Source: Corynebacterium pacaense
GTDB lineage: Bacteria > Actinomycetota > Actinomycetes > Mycobacteriales > Mycobacteriaceae
Assembly: GCF_900169525.1 (NCBI RefSeq)
Contig: NZ_LT821239.1
Location: 828,708 to 892,707 of the forward strand
Reading direction: 5' to 3'
Length of the DNA: 64,000 nt
A program made the translations under genes and the position numbers. Shown here piece after piece: positions 9,707 to 17,978 of the stretch; positions within the stretch are counted from its first letter, which is position 1; each line of letters starts with the position of its first letter. The notes under the pieces are model-generated. The model saw only the letters and a program-made list of their open reading frames with translations. It was not told where the DNA came from and searched no databases.

Positions 9707-10315
9707 ATGAGTTCCACGATCGTTCACCTCGTCCGCCACGGCGAGGTCCACAACCCCGAGAAGATCCTCTACGGCCGGATGCCCGGATACCGGCTGTCCG
9801 AGCGGGGTCGCAACCAGGCCGCCGCCACCGCAGCCTCCTTCCGTGGCCACGATGTGGTCCATCTGGCCGCCTCCCCGCTGCAGCGGGCCCAGGAGACTGC
9901 CCAGGCGTTCGCGCAGGTCACCGGATTGGAGGTGCTCACCGACGAGGATCTGCTGGAGGCGGGCAACCGCTTCGAGGGCCTCCGGACCAAGGGATTGCGT
10001 TCCCAGCTGTGGAACCCGATCAGGTGGCAGCTGATGACCAGGCCCTCCCTGCCCAGTTGGGGCGAGCACTATTCGGTCATCGAGGCGCGGATGATGGACG
10101 CGGTGGAACGGGCACGGCTGGCCGCCGAGGGCCATGAGGCGATCCTGGTCAGCCACCAGCTGCCGATCGTGTGCGTACAGCGCAGTGTCCGCGGCCAGGG
10201 TCTGGGCCACAATCCCGCGGCCCGCCAGTGCGATCTGGCATCGGTGACCTCGCTGATCTTCCGTCAGCAGGAGATCGTCGACATCTGTTACACCGAACCA
10301 GCGCAGGAGATCTGA
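9707..10315 (+). CDS. Histidine phosphatase family protein
   Basis: 202 residues with the phosphoglycerate-mutase-like catalytic motif LVRHGEV (residues 8-14, catalytic His in RHG), the SPLQRAQETA segment (about 57-66) and the second histidine in VSHQLPIV (about 148-155). These mark the histidine phosphatase superfamily; the substrate cannot be read from sequence. It is tightly packed between hemL (7 bp) and the thioredoxin-like lipoprotein (6 bp), so it belongs to the heme / cytochrome c maturation transcript. Start ATG 9707 has AAGGTG just upstream. Confidence 0.88.
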   Translation: MSSTIVHLVRHGEVHNPEKILYGRMPGYRLSERGRNQAAATAASFRGHDVVHLAASPLQRAQETAQAFAQVTGLEVLTDEDLLEAGNRFEGLRTKGLRSQLWNPIRWQLMTRPSLPSWGEHYSVIEARMMDAVERARLAAEGHEAILVSHQLPIVCVQRSVRGQGLGHNPAARQCDLASVTSLIFRQQEIVDICYTEPAQEI

Positions 10316-10321
10316 TCCACC

Positions 10322-10945
10322 GTGTCCAGAACCCGACTCGCCGCAGCCATGACAGCCGTGGCCCTCGCCTCCGTGACCCTGGTCGCCTGTGGCGAAGACA
10401 GCACCGCCGGCACCGACGCCGTGGCCGTCGGTGGGACCTTCCAGTTCCATTCACCGGGTGGGCAGACGGAGATTTTCTATGATCAGGCCGATCGTCAGCC
10501 GCTTCCGGAGATCAGCGGTGATTCGCTGATGCAGGAGGGCACCACGATTTCACTGTCGGATTTCGAGGACCAGGTTGTCGTGCTCAACGCCTGGGGACAG
10601 TGGTGCGCCCCCTGCCGCTCGGAATCCGATGACCTCCAGGCCATCCAGGATGAACTCCAGACCGCGGGTGGTGCGGCCGGCCCGGTGGGCACCGTGCTCG
10701 GAATCAACGTCCGTGACTACTCACGGGAGATCGCACAGGATTTTGTCACCGACAACGGCCTGACCTACCCCAGCATCTACGACCCGCCGTTCATGACGGC
10801 CGCGGCACTCGGCGGAGTCCCGGCCTCGGTCATCCCCACCACGATCATCCTGGACCGGCAGCACCGGCCGGCGGCGGTGTTCCTGCGTGAGGTGACCGCC
10901 GGGGACGTCCTCGACGTGGCACTTCCGCTGGTGGACGAGACCTAG
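10322..10945 (+). CDS. TlpA/ResA-like thiol-disulfide oxidoreductase lipoprotein
   Basis: 207 residues. A signal peptide with lipobox LVAC (Cys23) is followed by a thioredoxin-fold domain carrying WCAPC at residues 94-98. This type of anchored protein reduces the haem-binding cysteines of apocytochrome c outside the membrane, taking electrons from CcdA. It is followed without any gap by ccdA, then resB and ccsB, which fits the role. GTG start 10322. A cis-Pro segment (GGVPASVIPTTI, near residue 160) is also visible. Confidence 0.92.
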   Translation: MSRTRLAAAMTAVALASVTLVACGEDSTAGTDAVAVGGTFQFHSPGGQTEIFYDQADRQPLPEISGDSLMQEGTTISLSDFEDQVVVLNAWGQWCAPCRSESDDLQAIQDELQTAGGAAGPVGTVLGINVRDYSREIAQDFVTDNGLTYPSIYDPPFMTAAALGGVPASVIPTTIILDRQHRPAAVFLREVTAGDVLDVALPLVDET

Positions 10946-11752
10946 ATGCTCACGATCACCGCAGCCCAGGGTCTTGGCCAGCAGTTCGCCGACACCGCGG
11001 CGTCGGGTCCCCTCCTGCTGGGGATCCTCGCGGCGGCCGCGGCCGGGCTGGTCTCCTTCGCCAGCCCCTGCGTCGTTCCCCTCGTCCCCGGGTACATCTC
11101 CTACCTCGCCGGTGTGGTCGGGGGAGAGGTGGAGTACACCTCGGGTGGCACAAGGGTGAAGACCCGCCGCGGTCGGGTTGCCGGAGCGGCGCTGATGTTC
11201 ATCCTCGGGTTCACCGTGGTGTTCGTCCTCGCCACCGCCACCGTCTTCGGTGCCATCAGTGTGCTCACCCTCAACGCGGAGACCCTGATGCGGGTCGGTG
11301 GCGTGATCACCATCATCATGGGGTTCGTGTTCATGGGGTTCGTCCCCGGAATGCAGAGGGATACCCGGATGGCACCCAAACGATGGACCACCTGGCTCGG
11401 CGCACCACTGCTCGGCGGGGTCTTCGCCCTCGGCTGGACGCCCTGTCTCGGACCGACCCTGGCCGCGATCATTTCCGTGTCCGCGGGCACCGAGGGAATG
11501 ACGGCCGCCCGCGGAGTGATCCTGATCATCGGGTACTGTCTCGGCCTCGGTTTGCCGTTCCTCCTGCTCGCGCTGGGATCCACCAGGGCACTCCATGCCG
11601 TGGACTGGCTGCGGCGGAACTCCCGCCGTATCCAGATCTTCGGCGGGGTCATGCTGGTACTGGTCGGAGTGGCGCTGCTGTCCGGAACCTGGGCGATCTT
11701 CATCAACTGGATCCGGCAGTGGACAGTGGAGTACGGCGCCACCCTGCTCTAG
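10946..11752 (+). CDS. ccdA: Cytochrome c biogenesis protein CcdA
   Basis: 268 residues, six predicted membrane segments, DsbD/CcdA family. The two redox cysteines lie in FASPCVVPLVPGY (about residue 37) and GWTPCLGPTLA (about 167), the classic paired motifs. CcdA carries reducing power from cytoplasmic thioredoxin across the membrane to the ResA-like partner encoded immediately upstream. The ATG directly follows the TAG of that gene. A cytosolic loop of basic residues lies near position 70-80. Confidence 0.94.
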   Translation: MLTITAAQGLGQQFADTAASGPLLLGILAAAAAGLVSFASPCVVPLVPGYISYLAGVVGGEVEYTSGGTRVKTRRGRVAGAALMFILGFTVVFVLATATVFGAISVLTLNAETLMRVGGVITIIMGFVFMGFVPGMQRDTRMAPKRWTTWLGAPLLGGVFALGWTPCLGPTLAAIISVSAGTEGMTAARGVILIIGYCLGLGLPFLLLALGSTRALHAVDWLRRNSRRIQIFGGVMLVLVGVALLSGTWAIFINWIRQWTVEYGATLL

Positions 11753-11812
11753 CGCCTTCACCGCAGGCGGTAAATCAACAATCACAACGCGAGGAAGAGA
11801 AGCAGCAAGCAA

Positions 11813-13447
11813 ATGCTCAAAACAGTGAAGGTGTACGCAAGGAAGGCGTGGCACTGGCTCACGAGTATGAGAACGGCACTCGCCCTGCTGTTCCTCCTGG
11901 CGGTTGCCGCTATTCCGGGTGCGCTGCTCCCGCAGCGCTCCCTCAACGAGGGCAACGTCCAGGAGTACCTCGAGAGCAACGGTCGGCTCGCCGAGATCTA
12001 CGACAGGCTCCAGCTCTTCGACGTGTTCTCCTCCTCCTGGTTCACAGCGATCTACATGCTGCTGCTGATCTCCCTCGTCGGATGCATTCTGCCGCGCACC
12101 TGGGACCACTACAAGGCACTGCGCGCTCCGGTGGTGCGGGCTCCGCGGAACCTCTCCCGACTCGCCCACCACGGGCAGGGGAGCATTGACAAGCCGGCCG
12201 CCGAGGTCGAGGCCGATGCCCGCAGGCTGCTCAAGGGTTGGAAGATCACCGCGTACACGCCGGCGGAAGACCGCGCGGGGGCGGCGTCGATCGCGGCCGA
12301 GAAGGGTTACATCAGGGAGTTCTTCAACCTTGTTTTCCACCTCGGCCTGGTCTGCGTCATCGTCACCGCCGGTCTGGGGCGGCTTTTCTACTATGAGGGC
12401 CACGTCATCGTGGTCACCGACGGGGAGCAGAGTTCGCAGAACTCGATGTTCTGCAACACCGCCACCGCCAATTATGACTCCTTCCGTGCGGGTGCGAATT
12501 TCGACGGGACGGGCCTGAGTACCTTCTGTTTCGAGGCGCACGACTTCTCCGCCGATTATCTGCCCAACGGTCAGGCGGAGATGTTCCGGTCCAACATCTC
12601 CTACGCCCTCGGCGATGACATCAACACCGATCCCGCCACCTGGGAGGACTATGAACTCCGGGTCAACCATCCGCTGCGGATCGCGGGCGACCGCGTCTAC
12701 CTGCAGGGACACGGTTTCGCACCGACCTTCTCGGTGAAGTGGCCCAATGGCGAGACCCGGACCCAGACGGTCCAGTGGCGTCCGGACGATCCGACCTTCT
12801 TCCTCTCCTCCGGGGTCATGCGCTTCGATCCCCCGGCCGGAATGTTCCCGGATCTCTATGAGCGTCGCCAGAATCAGCTGGCCATCCAGGGATTGTTCGC
12901 CCCCACCGCGGAATGGAGTGGGGAGAACGGTGAGCTGCTGACCTCGGCCTACCCCGCCATGCGTGATCCGGCGGTGGCCATTGACATCTACCGTGGTGAC
13001 AACGGCCTGGACACCGGTGTCGGGCAGTCGCTGTTCTCCCTGGACACCTCGCTGATGCACAGCGGTCAGCTGCAGCGCATTGAACGCGTGAACCTGCAGG
13101 CCGGTGACACCGTGACTCTGGACGACGGCACCGAGGTCACCTTCGACGGTGCCTCGGAGTTCGCCAACTACCAGATCAGCCACGACCCCAGTCAGGTGTG
13201 GGTCCTGGTGGCCACCAGCATCACACTGGTCGCCCTTGTGGGATCGCTGATGATCAGGCGTCGTCGTATCTGGGTGCGTTTCTATCCGCAGCCCGATGGC
13301 GGCACCCGCGTCGAGACCGGTGGCCTTGCCCGCACCGACCGCGCGGGTTGGGGCTCGGAGTATGAGGTCTTCCATAACAAACTCCTCGGTATCGAGGAGA
13401 CCGATGAGGAGGACGAGGTCTACTTCGATGATGAGGACCGTGATTGA
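11813..13447 (+). CDS. resB: Cytochrome c biogenesis protein ResB (Ccs1)
   Basis: 544 residues. Three hydrophobic segments near the N-terminus (about 20-40, 76-96 and 168-188) are followed by a large outer-face domain, and a final membrane segment lies near residue 465-483, as in ResB/Ccs1. ResB and CcsB form the system II synthase that moves haem and attaches it to apocytochrome c. The last ~50 residues are strongly acidic (ETDEEDEVYFDDEDRD). Gap to ccdA is 60 bp; ccsB lies 148 bp downstream. Confidence 0.93.
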   Translation: MLKTVKVYARKAWHWLTSMRTALALLFLLAVAAIPGALLPQRSLNEGNVQEYLESNGRLAEIYDRLQLFDVFSSSWFTAIYMLLLISLVGCILPRTWDHYKALRAPVVRAPRNLSRLAHHGQGSIDKPAAEVEADARRLLKGWKITAYTPAEDRAGAASIAAEKGYIREFFNLVFHLGLVCVIVTAGLGRLFYYEGHVIVVTDGEQSSQNSMFCNTATANYDSFRAGANFDGTGLSTFCFEAHDFSADYLPNGQAEMFRSNISYALGDDINTDPATWEDYELRVNHPLRIAGDRVYLQGHGFAPTFSVKWPNGETRTQTVQWRPDDPTFFLSSGVMRFDPPAGMFPDLYERRQNQLAIQGLFAPTAEWSGENGELLTSAYPAMRDPAVAIDIYRGDNGLDTGVGQSLFSLDTSLMHSGQLQRIERVNLQAGDTVTLDDGTEVTFDGASEFANYQISHDPSQVWVLVATSITLVALVGSLMIRRRRIWVRFYPQPDGGTRVETGGLARTDRAGWGSEYEVFHNKLLGIEETDEEDEVYFDDEDRD

Positions 13448-13595
13448 TGGAGGTCCTTTATGCTGGTCACAGCTAGTTCACAGTTCCTTTGAGTTTTCCA
13501 CACCCGTTCAGGTGAGCATTGGTTGTCATCCCGGTTGAGCGGGTAGTGTGTCATCAAAACCGCACAATTCGTATGAGATAAGGGTGGCCCAACCC

Positions 13596-14621
13596 ATGCC
13601 GGTCAATCAGACATTTGCGACGTTCTCGGACACCGCTTTCGAAACCGCGTTTGTCGTATACTTCCTCGCACTGATTCTGTCATTGGTGTACTACGTCAAG
13701 CAGCAGGGCATCATCGATGCCCGACGCGAAGCCATGCGCGTTCAAGAGGAGCGCTCACTGGTCAGTGTGGGGGCCGCGGATGCGGACTCCGCCCCACTTT
13801 CCGAGGACGTGGATCTCAATGCGGGTCTGGTTCCCGATGAGGCGCTGGCGGCTCGTGAGGGCAAGGCCCGCAAGCTGGCGAACATGACGCAGTCGCTGAT
13901 GTGGCTGGGCGTGCTCATCCACCTGGCCTCGATCGTGCTGCGCGCACTCTCCGCTTCGCGCTTTCCCTTCGGCAACCTCTACGAGTACGTGCTGGTGATC
14001 ACCTTCTGCGCGATGTTCCTGGCGGCCTGTGCGCTGCAGCGCCCGCAGCTGCGTGTCATGTGGCCCTGGGTGGTCACCCCGATGCTCGGACTGCTGTTCT
14101 TCGGTGGGACGAAGCTGTACGCCGATTCGGCTCCGGTGGTTCCCGCACTGCAGTCCTTCTGGTACCCGATTCACGTCTCCACCGTGTCCATCGGAGCGTC
14201 GATAGGCATGGTTTCCGGTATTGCCTCCCTGCTGTACCTGCTGCGCATGTGGCAGCCGAAGGGACGGGAGAAGGGCTTTTTCGGAGGTGTGGCCAAGCCG
14301 CTGCCCTCGGCGAAGACCCTGGACAACCTCGCCTACAAGACCGCGATCTGGACCGTACCCATCTTCGGTCTGGGGATCGTGCTCGGCGCGGTGTGGGCTG
14401 AGGCCGCATGGGGCAGGTTCTGGGGATGGGACCCGAAGGAGACGATGGCCTTCATCACCTGGATCCTCTATGCCGGCTACCTGCACGCGCGAGCCACCGC
14501 CGGATGGCGCGACACGAAGGCCGCCTGGATCAATATCGTGGCGCTGGGGACAATGGTGTTCAATCTCTTTTTCATCAACATGGTTGTCTCCGGCCTGCAC
14601 TCCTACGCCGGACTGAACTAA
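13596..14621 (+). CDS. ccsB: Cytochrome c synthase subunit CcsB (CcsA/ResC family)
   Basis: 341 residues from ATG 13596, preceded by AGGGTGG at 13581-13587; GTG 13548 in frame is less likely. Eight or so membrane segments and the tryptophan-rich haem-handling motif WGRFWGWDPKETMAF (about residues 270-284) identify the CcsA/ResC family. With ResB it forms the cytochrome c haem lyase of system II. A charged insert lies after the first membrane segment (about residues 45-90). A strong terminator 44 bp downstream ends the cluster. Confidence 0.93.
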   Translation: MPVNQTFATFSDTAFETAFVVYFLALILSLVYYVKQQGIIDARREAMRVQEERSLVSVGAADADSAPLSEDVDLNAGLVPDEALAAREGKARKLANMTQSLMWLGVLIHLASIVLRALSASRFPFGNLYEYVLVITFCAMFLAACALQRPQLRVMWPWVVTPMLGLLFFGGTKLYADSAPVVPALQSFWYPIHVSTVSIGASIGMVSGIASLLYLLRMWQPKGREKGFFGGVAKPLPSAKTLDNLAYKTAIWTVPIFGLGIVLGAVWAEAAWGRFWGWDPKETMAFITWILYAGYLHARATAGWRDTKAAWINIVALGTMVFNLFFINMVVSGLHSYAGLN

Positions 14622-14664
14622 CCGCAGGTCATCGCGGGTGACCCTAAATCACCCGCATCCTTGT

Positions 14665-14694
14665 GCCGCACCCTTTCCGGGGGTGCGGCTTTTT
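14665..14694 (+). terminator. Rho-independent terminator after ccsB
   Basis: A 9-bp stem (GCCGCACCC pairing with GGGTGCGGC), 7-base loop and TTTTT run. It ends the heme / cytochrome c maturation region and lies between convergent ccsB and the ArsR gene. Confidence 0.9.
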
Positions 14695-14758
14695 CATGCC
14701 CAAGATCAACGGAGCCGGGTGCCCCGGCGTCCGGTGCGATCAGCGTGGTCCCGGCAGT

Positions 14759-15148
14759 TCAGTGGAGGTGGCTCCGGGGCATGGAGAGAACGGAGGTGAG
14801 CACCTCGGTCACCGTCTCCGAGTTCTCGGGGTTGATCGAGTAGTAGCCCCATCTGCCGTCCTTTCTCCTGGTGACCAGATCCACGCTGAGCAGCTTTTTC
14901 ATATGGTGGGTGATCGTGGGGGCGGAGAGGCCGAGCGTGTTCGCCAGGCTGTTCGAGCTGATCCCCGCGTTCGGCTGGGAGGCGATGAGGTAGAGGATGC
15001 GTAGACGTGTCGGGTCTCCGAGGGCCTTGAAGAAGTCGCTGGCCAGGTCCGCTCGTGCATTCAGTTCACCGGGTGGGACAGCAGATAGTCTGTCCACGAC
15101 CGGCTCGGAGGAGCGGGGGTGCGGGCGATGCGGCGTTGGGGAGGCCAT
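14759..15148 (-). CDS. ArsR-family winged-helix regulator
   Basis: 129 residues. The core (about 33-110) is an ArsR-type winged helix: ALGDPTRLRILYLI is the first-helix signature and LSAPTITHHMKKLLSVDLV the recognition helix. There are no cysteines, so the usual CxC metal site is absent and metal sensing by thiols is unlikely. It is convergent with ccsB. Upstream lie a DtxR-like iron box (15160-15178) between plausible -35 and -10 elements and a 10-bp tandem repeat (15191-15260). I infer iron-dependent control; as far as I recall an ArsR-type gene is a DtxR target in C. glutamicum. Confidence 0.9.
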   Translation of the reverse strand: MASPTPHRPHPRSSEPVVDRLSAVPPGELNARADLASDFFKALGDPTRLRILYLIASQPNAGISSNSLANTLGLSAPTITHHMKKLLSVDLVTRRKDGRWGYYSINPENSETVTEVLTSVLSMPRSHLH

Positions 15149-15159
15149 GCGTCCACTAT

Positions 15160-15178
15160 ATAGGTTTGGATTACCTAA
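15160..15178 (-). promoter_or_regulatory. DtxR-type iron box upstream of the ArsR gene
   Basis: On the minus strand the 19 bases TTAGGTAATCCAAACCTAT match the DtxR consensus TTAGGTTAGCCTAACCTAA at 15 of 19 positions. It lies 11 bp before the start codon side of the gene and just upstream of TATAGT (a -10 candidate), where a repressor would block transcription under iron sufficiency. The match is seen; binding is inferred. Confidence 0.6.
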
Positions 15179-15190
15179 TTTTCACCCGGG

Positions 15191-15260
15191 GTGCCCTTCC
15201 GCGCCCTTCCGCGCCCTTCCGCGCCCTTCCGCGCCCTTCCGCGCCCTTCCGCGCTCCTCC
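15191..15260. repeat. 10-bp tandem repeat, seven units
   Basis: Unit GCGCCCTTCC. Five perfect copies (15201-15250) are flanked by a copy with one change (15191-15200) and a degenerate copy (15251-15260). It lies upstream of the ArsR promoter and downstream of the next minus-strand gene. The period is close to one helical turn. Confidence 0.95.
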
Positions 15261-15293
15261 CACGTCGATCCCCGGTGACCTGGATTCGCGGCC

Positions 15294-15650
15294 TCAGGGG
15301 TTCGTCCCCTTCCCCTCCCCGGACTGGTCATCGTCGTCGCGTTGATTCTCCGCGTCCTGATCGGGGCCTTCCGTCTCCTTCGGCCCCGTGGGGTCGGAAT
15401 AGCGCTCCCGGGCTCGCTTCATCCGGTCCTCCTCCTCCCGGAGGGCGGCTTCCTGGGCACGCCGCTGTTTGAAGCGGTTCTTCTCGATGTTCCAGAGGAA
15501 TTCCTCGTCATCGTCGGGTCCCTTGATTTCGCGCGCGGATGCGGATCCGCCCCGTCGCTGTTGGTTTCCCTTCCAGGTGGACGGCTTGAACGCCATCCAC
15601 AGCAGCACGATCGCTGCGACAATGAGCAGTAGAAGCAAGAGTCTTCCCAT
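15294..15650 (-). CDS. Hypothetical single-span membrane protein with acidic tail
   Basis: 118 residues from the ATG at 15650, chosen because AGGAGG lies 6-7 bp upstream and the protein then starts directly with a membrane segment (residues 2-20, MGRLLLLLLIVAAIVLLWM). The rest is highly charged: a mixed-charge, coiled-coil-like stretch rich in E, R and K (about 50-90) and an acidic D/E/Q-rich end. No family recognised. It probably sits in the inner membrane with a cytoplasmic tail. The DUF4229 gene is divergent, 93 bp away. Confidence 0.75.
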   Translation of the reverse strand: MGRLLLLLLIVAAIVLLWMAFKPSTWKGNQQRRGGSASAREIKGPDDDEEFLWNIEKNRFKQRRAQEAALREEEDRMKRARERYSDPTGPKETEGPDQDAENQRDDDDQSGEGKGTNP

Positions 15651-15743
15651 CTTGTGCCTCCTAAAAAGTCTTCCTCCCCTCCACAATACGTGGCCCGTGG
15701 TGGCTTCTTTCTGTGGAAGGAGGGTTTGAGTAGGGTAAAGCGT

Positions 15744-16064
15744 GTGAGTGAGTCCATCAGCAACCAGCAGCCCGAACTAGATCGCAACGTCCAGAGATCC
15801 GCGCGCCGGAACGTCATCGTCTATGCGGGCGCGAGGGTGCTGCTCGTGGTGGTGTTGACCCTGATCATCCAGGGTCTGGCCTGGCTGATCAGTTCGCCGG
15901 TGCCGCTGGTGATGTCCGCGATGCTGGCACTTGTCGTGGCATTTCCCCTGTCCATGCTGATCTTCGACAGCCTGCGCATCAACGCCACGCGCGCGGTCGG
16001 CCAGTGGGACGCCCAGCGCAGGGCGCACCGTGCCTGGGTTCAGCAGGAACTGGCCGACCGCTGA
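15744..16064 (+). CDS. DUF4229 membrane protein
   Basis: About 106 residues from GTG 15744. Two hydrophobic segments (about residues 28-48 and 50-72) and the arrangement RSARRNVIVYAGAR then FPLSMLIFDSLRINATRAVGQWD fit the actinobacterial DUF4229 family, function unknown. A TAGGGT box about 10 bp before the GTG with no Shine-Dalgarno suggests a leaderless message. It ends one base before the convergent menA stop. In related actinobacteria this small protein also neighbours menA. Confidence 0.8.
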   Translation: MSESISNQQPELDRNVQRSARRNVIVYAGARVLLVVVLTLIIQGLAWLISSPVPLVMSAMLALVVAFPLSMLIFDSLRINATRAVGQWDAQRRAHRAWVQQELADR

Positions 16065-16065
16065 G

Positions 16066-16959
16066 CTAGAGCCAGGCCAGTGCGGCGGCGGTCACCACGG
16101 CCCACACCGCCATCCCACGCCCGGTCATGCCGAGTACCGGGATAAGTTCCCTGCCCTTGAGTCCCCGGATGATCGGCAACGCACCGGCGAGGTAGAGCGG
16201 CAGTGCGATCAGAGCGAGCAGCACGGGAAGCGTCGCCGCAGCCATAAGCACCGTCATGATGAACGGTGTGCAGACCAGCCCGATGAACAGTCTCCTGGAT
16301 CCGGCATCCCCCAGGCGCACGGCCAGGGTGATCTTTCCGGCGGCGGCGTCGCTCGGGATGTCTCGGATGTTGTTCGCCAGATTCACCGCAGAGGATGACG
16401 CCCCGATGCCGACGGCCGCCGCCAGGCCAAGCCAGCTCACCGCACCGCTCTGGGTGAACTCGGTGCCCAGGACGGCCACCAGACCGAAGAAGATGAACAC
16501 CGCGAGTTCTCCGAGGCCCATGTATCCGTAGGGCCGTGAGCCCCCGGTGTAGAACCAAGCGGCCAGGACGCAGATGACGCCGCCGAGCAGTAGCCACCAC
16601 GCACTGCTCAGGCTCAGCGCCGTTCCCGCGATGCCGGCGACACCGAAGCTGATGAAGGCCGCCATTTTCACCTGTCGTGGTCGTGCCAGTCCCGAGCCCG
16701 TGAGCCTGAGCGGCCCGGAGCGATCATCATCGGTGCCACGGACCCCGTCGGAGTAGTCGTTGGCGAAGTTGACACCGATGATCAGCGCCCAGGCCACCAG
16801 GGCCGCGAGGATGGCCTTCCACCAGACGAATCCCCCGTGGTAGGCGGCCACCCCGGTGCCTGCGATAACGGGGGAGAATGCATTGGCCCACGTGTGTGGG
16901 CGGGCACCCTCGAGCCATTGGGATGCGGTGGGGCGCGGGGAACCAGAGATTTCAGACAT
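16066..16959 (-). CDS. menA: 1,4-dihydroxy-2-naphthoate polyprenyltransferase
   Basis: About 297 residues from ATG 16959 (in-frame ATG 16968 adds three residues). It attaches the polyprenyl chain to DHNA, giving demethylmenaquinone. The prenyl-diphosphate Mg-binding motif NFANDYSDGVRGTD is at about 64-77, and the second Asp-rich motif NNIRDIPSDAAAGK at about 185-198. Around eight membrane segments follow the UbiA-family pattern. It stands alone on the minus strand, convergent with DUF4229, and divergent from the glycosyltransferase gene. Confidence 0.95.
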   Translation of the reverse strand: MSEISGSPRPTASQWLEGARPHTWANAFSPVIAGTGVAAYHGGFVWWKAILAALVAWALIIGVNFANDYSDGVRGTDDDRSGPLRLTGSGLARPRQVKMAAFISFGVAGIAGTALSLSSAWWLLLGGVICVLAAWFYTGGSRPYGYMGLGELAVFIFFGLVAVLGTEFTQSGAVSWLGLAAAVGIGASSSAVNLANNIRDIPSDAAAGKITLAVRLGDAGSRRLFIGLVCTPFIMTVLMAAATLPVLLALIALPLYLAGALPIIRGLKGRELIPVLGMTGRGMAVWAVVTAAALAWL

Positions 16960-17090
16960 GGTCCCCATCTTTCCCCATCAGCGGTGCGTTGGCGTAAATG
17001 CCCATGGACGGTGCGGAGGGCGCGGTTGGGGCTATTGTGTTTGGGAGGTAGGAGAACGGGTGTCTGGACCGTCACCCGTTAATCGGATTG

Positions 17091-17978
17091 ATGGAGGTGA
17101 GCCCGGATTCCATGTGGATCGGATATGCGGTTTCCCAGATTGCGAGCATCTTCCTCACCTTCCTCAGGATGGTGCCCCTTTCGTTTCGGAACAGGTTCTC
17201 ACACGCTCAAATTCCGGATGACGGCGATGTGGTCGTTTCCCTGACCACCCATGGGAGCCGACTCGCTCACGCCCATCTGACCATTGAATCCATCGCCAGG
17301 GGTTACCTCAAATCGCCGATCGTGCTCTGGCTGGATGAGGGGGATTTCAACGGGGTCTGGCCGGCCACCATCACCCGCCTGGTGGACCGCGGGCTGCAGG
17401 TCAAATGCAGCGACGGCTCCTACGGCCCGCACACCAAGTACTGGGGTGAGTTCCGGGAACTGCGGGGAAGTGGAAAGCGCGTGGTCACCGTGGACGATGA
17501 CATGATCTATCCGGAGTGGTTCCTGCAACGGCTGTTGTTCATCGGTGATCTGCGCACCGACGTCGTGGTCGCCTACCGTGCCCACCGCATTGAACTCCGG
17601 GACGGACGGATGCTGCCCTACGTCAAGTGGACTCCCGCCAACACCTCGGAGGCCTCCTTCCTGCACTTTGCCACGGGCGTGTCGGGTGTCCTCTATCCCT
17701 CGAGTTTCATCGAGTACGTCGTTGAACAGGGGGACGTGTTCCTTCAGGGATGCCGGAGGGCGGATGATGTGTGGCTCCATGTCTGCGCACTGCGATCGGG
17801 ACACCCGATCCGGCAGGTCTACGCCAAGCCCCGGCACTTCGCGGTGGTGCCCACGACCCAGCTGGGGGCCCTGGTGGTGGGCAACACCCTCATGGGCGGA
17901 AACGACGAGCAGATCGCACACGTGTACACAAGGGAGGATGTGCAGATCCTCATCGAGGCCAGTCGCAGGGAGGACTAG
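17091..17978 (+). CDS. Glycosyltransferase-like protein
   Basis: About 295 residues. VVVSLTTHGSRLAHAHLTIESI (near residue 45), WLDEGDFNG (near 80) and the metal-binding VTVDDDMIYP (near 130) form the nucleotide-sugar and DxD features of a GT-A type glycosyltransferase. Donor and acceptor cannot be read. A short hydrophobic N-terminus (about 8-30) may tether it to the membrane. Start is uncertain: ATG 17091 is used, ATG 17112 is possible with GGAGGT further upstream. It sits between menA and menE and overlaps the menE stop tail-to-tail by 4 bp; a role in menaquinone is not implied. Confidence 0.75.
   Translation: MEVSPDSMWIGYAVSQIASIFLTFLRMVPLSFRNRFSHAQIPDDGDVVVSLTTHGSRLAHAHLTIESIARGYLKSPIVLWLDEGDFNGVWPATITRLVDRGLQVKCSDGSYGPHTKYWGEFRELRGSGKRVVTVDDDMIYPEWFLQRLLFIGDLRTDVVVAYRAHRIELRDGRMLPYVKWTPANTSEASFLHFATGVSGVLYPSSFIEYVVEQGDVFLQGCRRADDVWLHVCALRSGHPIRQVYAKPRHFAVVPTTQLGALVVGNTLMGGNDEQIAHVYTREDVQILIEASRRED

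Noticed and set aside
10721..13375. 884-codon open frame on the minus strand opposite ccdA and resB
   Set aside because: It is a GC-rich shadow with biased composition (many G, E, D, H) and no family resemblance; ccdA and resB on the plus strand are clear.
15191..15260. CRISPR-like array
   Set aside because: Units are 10 bp and directly adjoining, with no spacers and no cas genes nearby.
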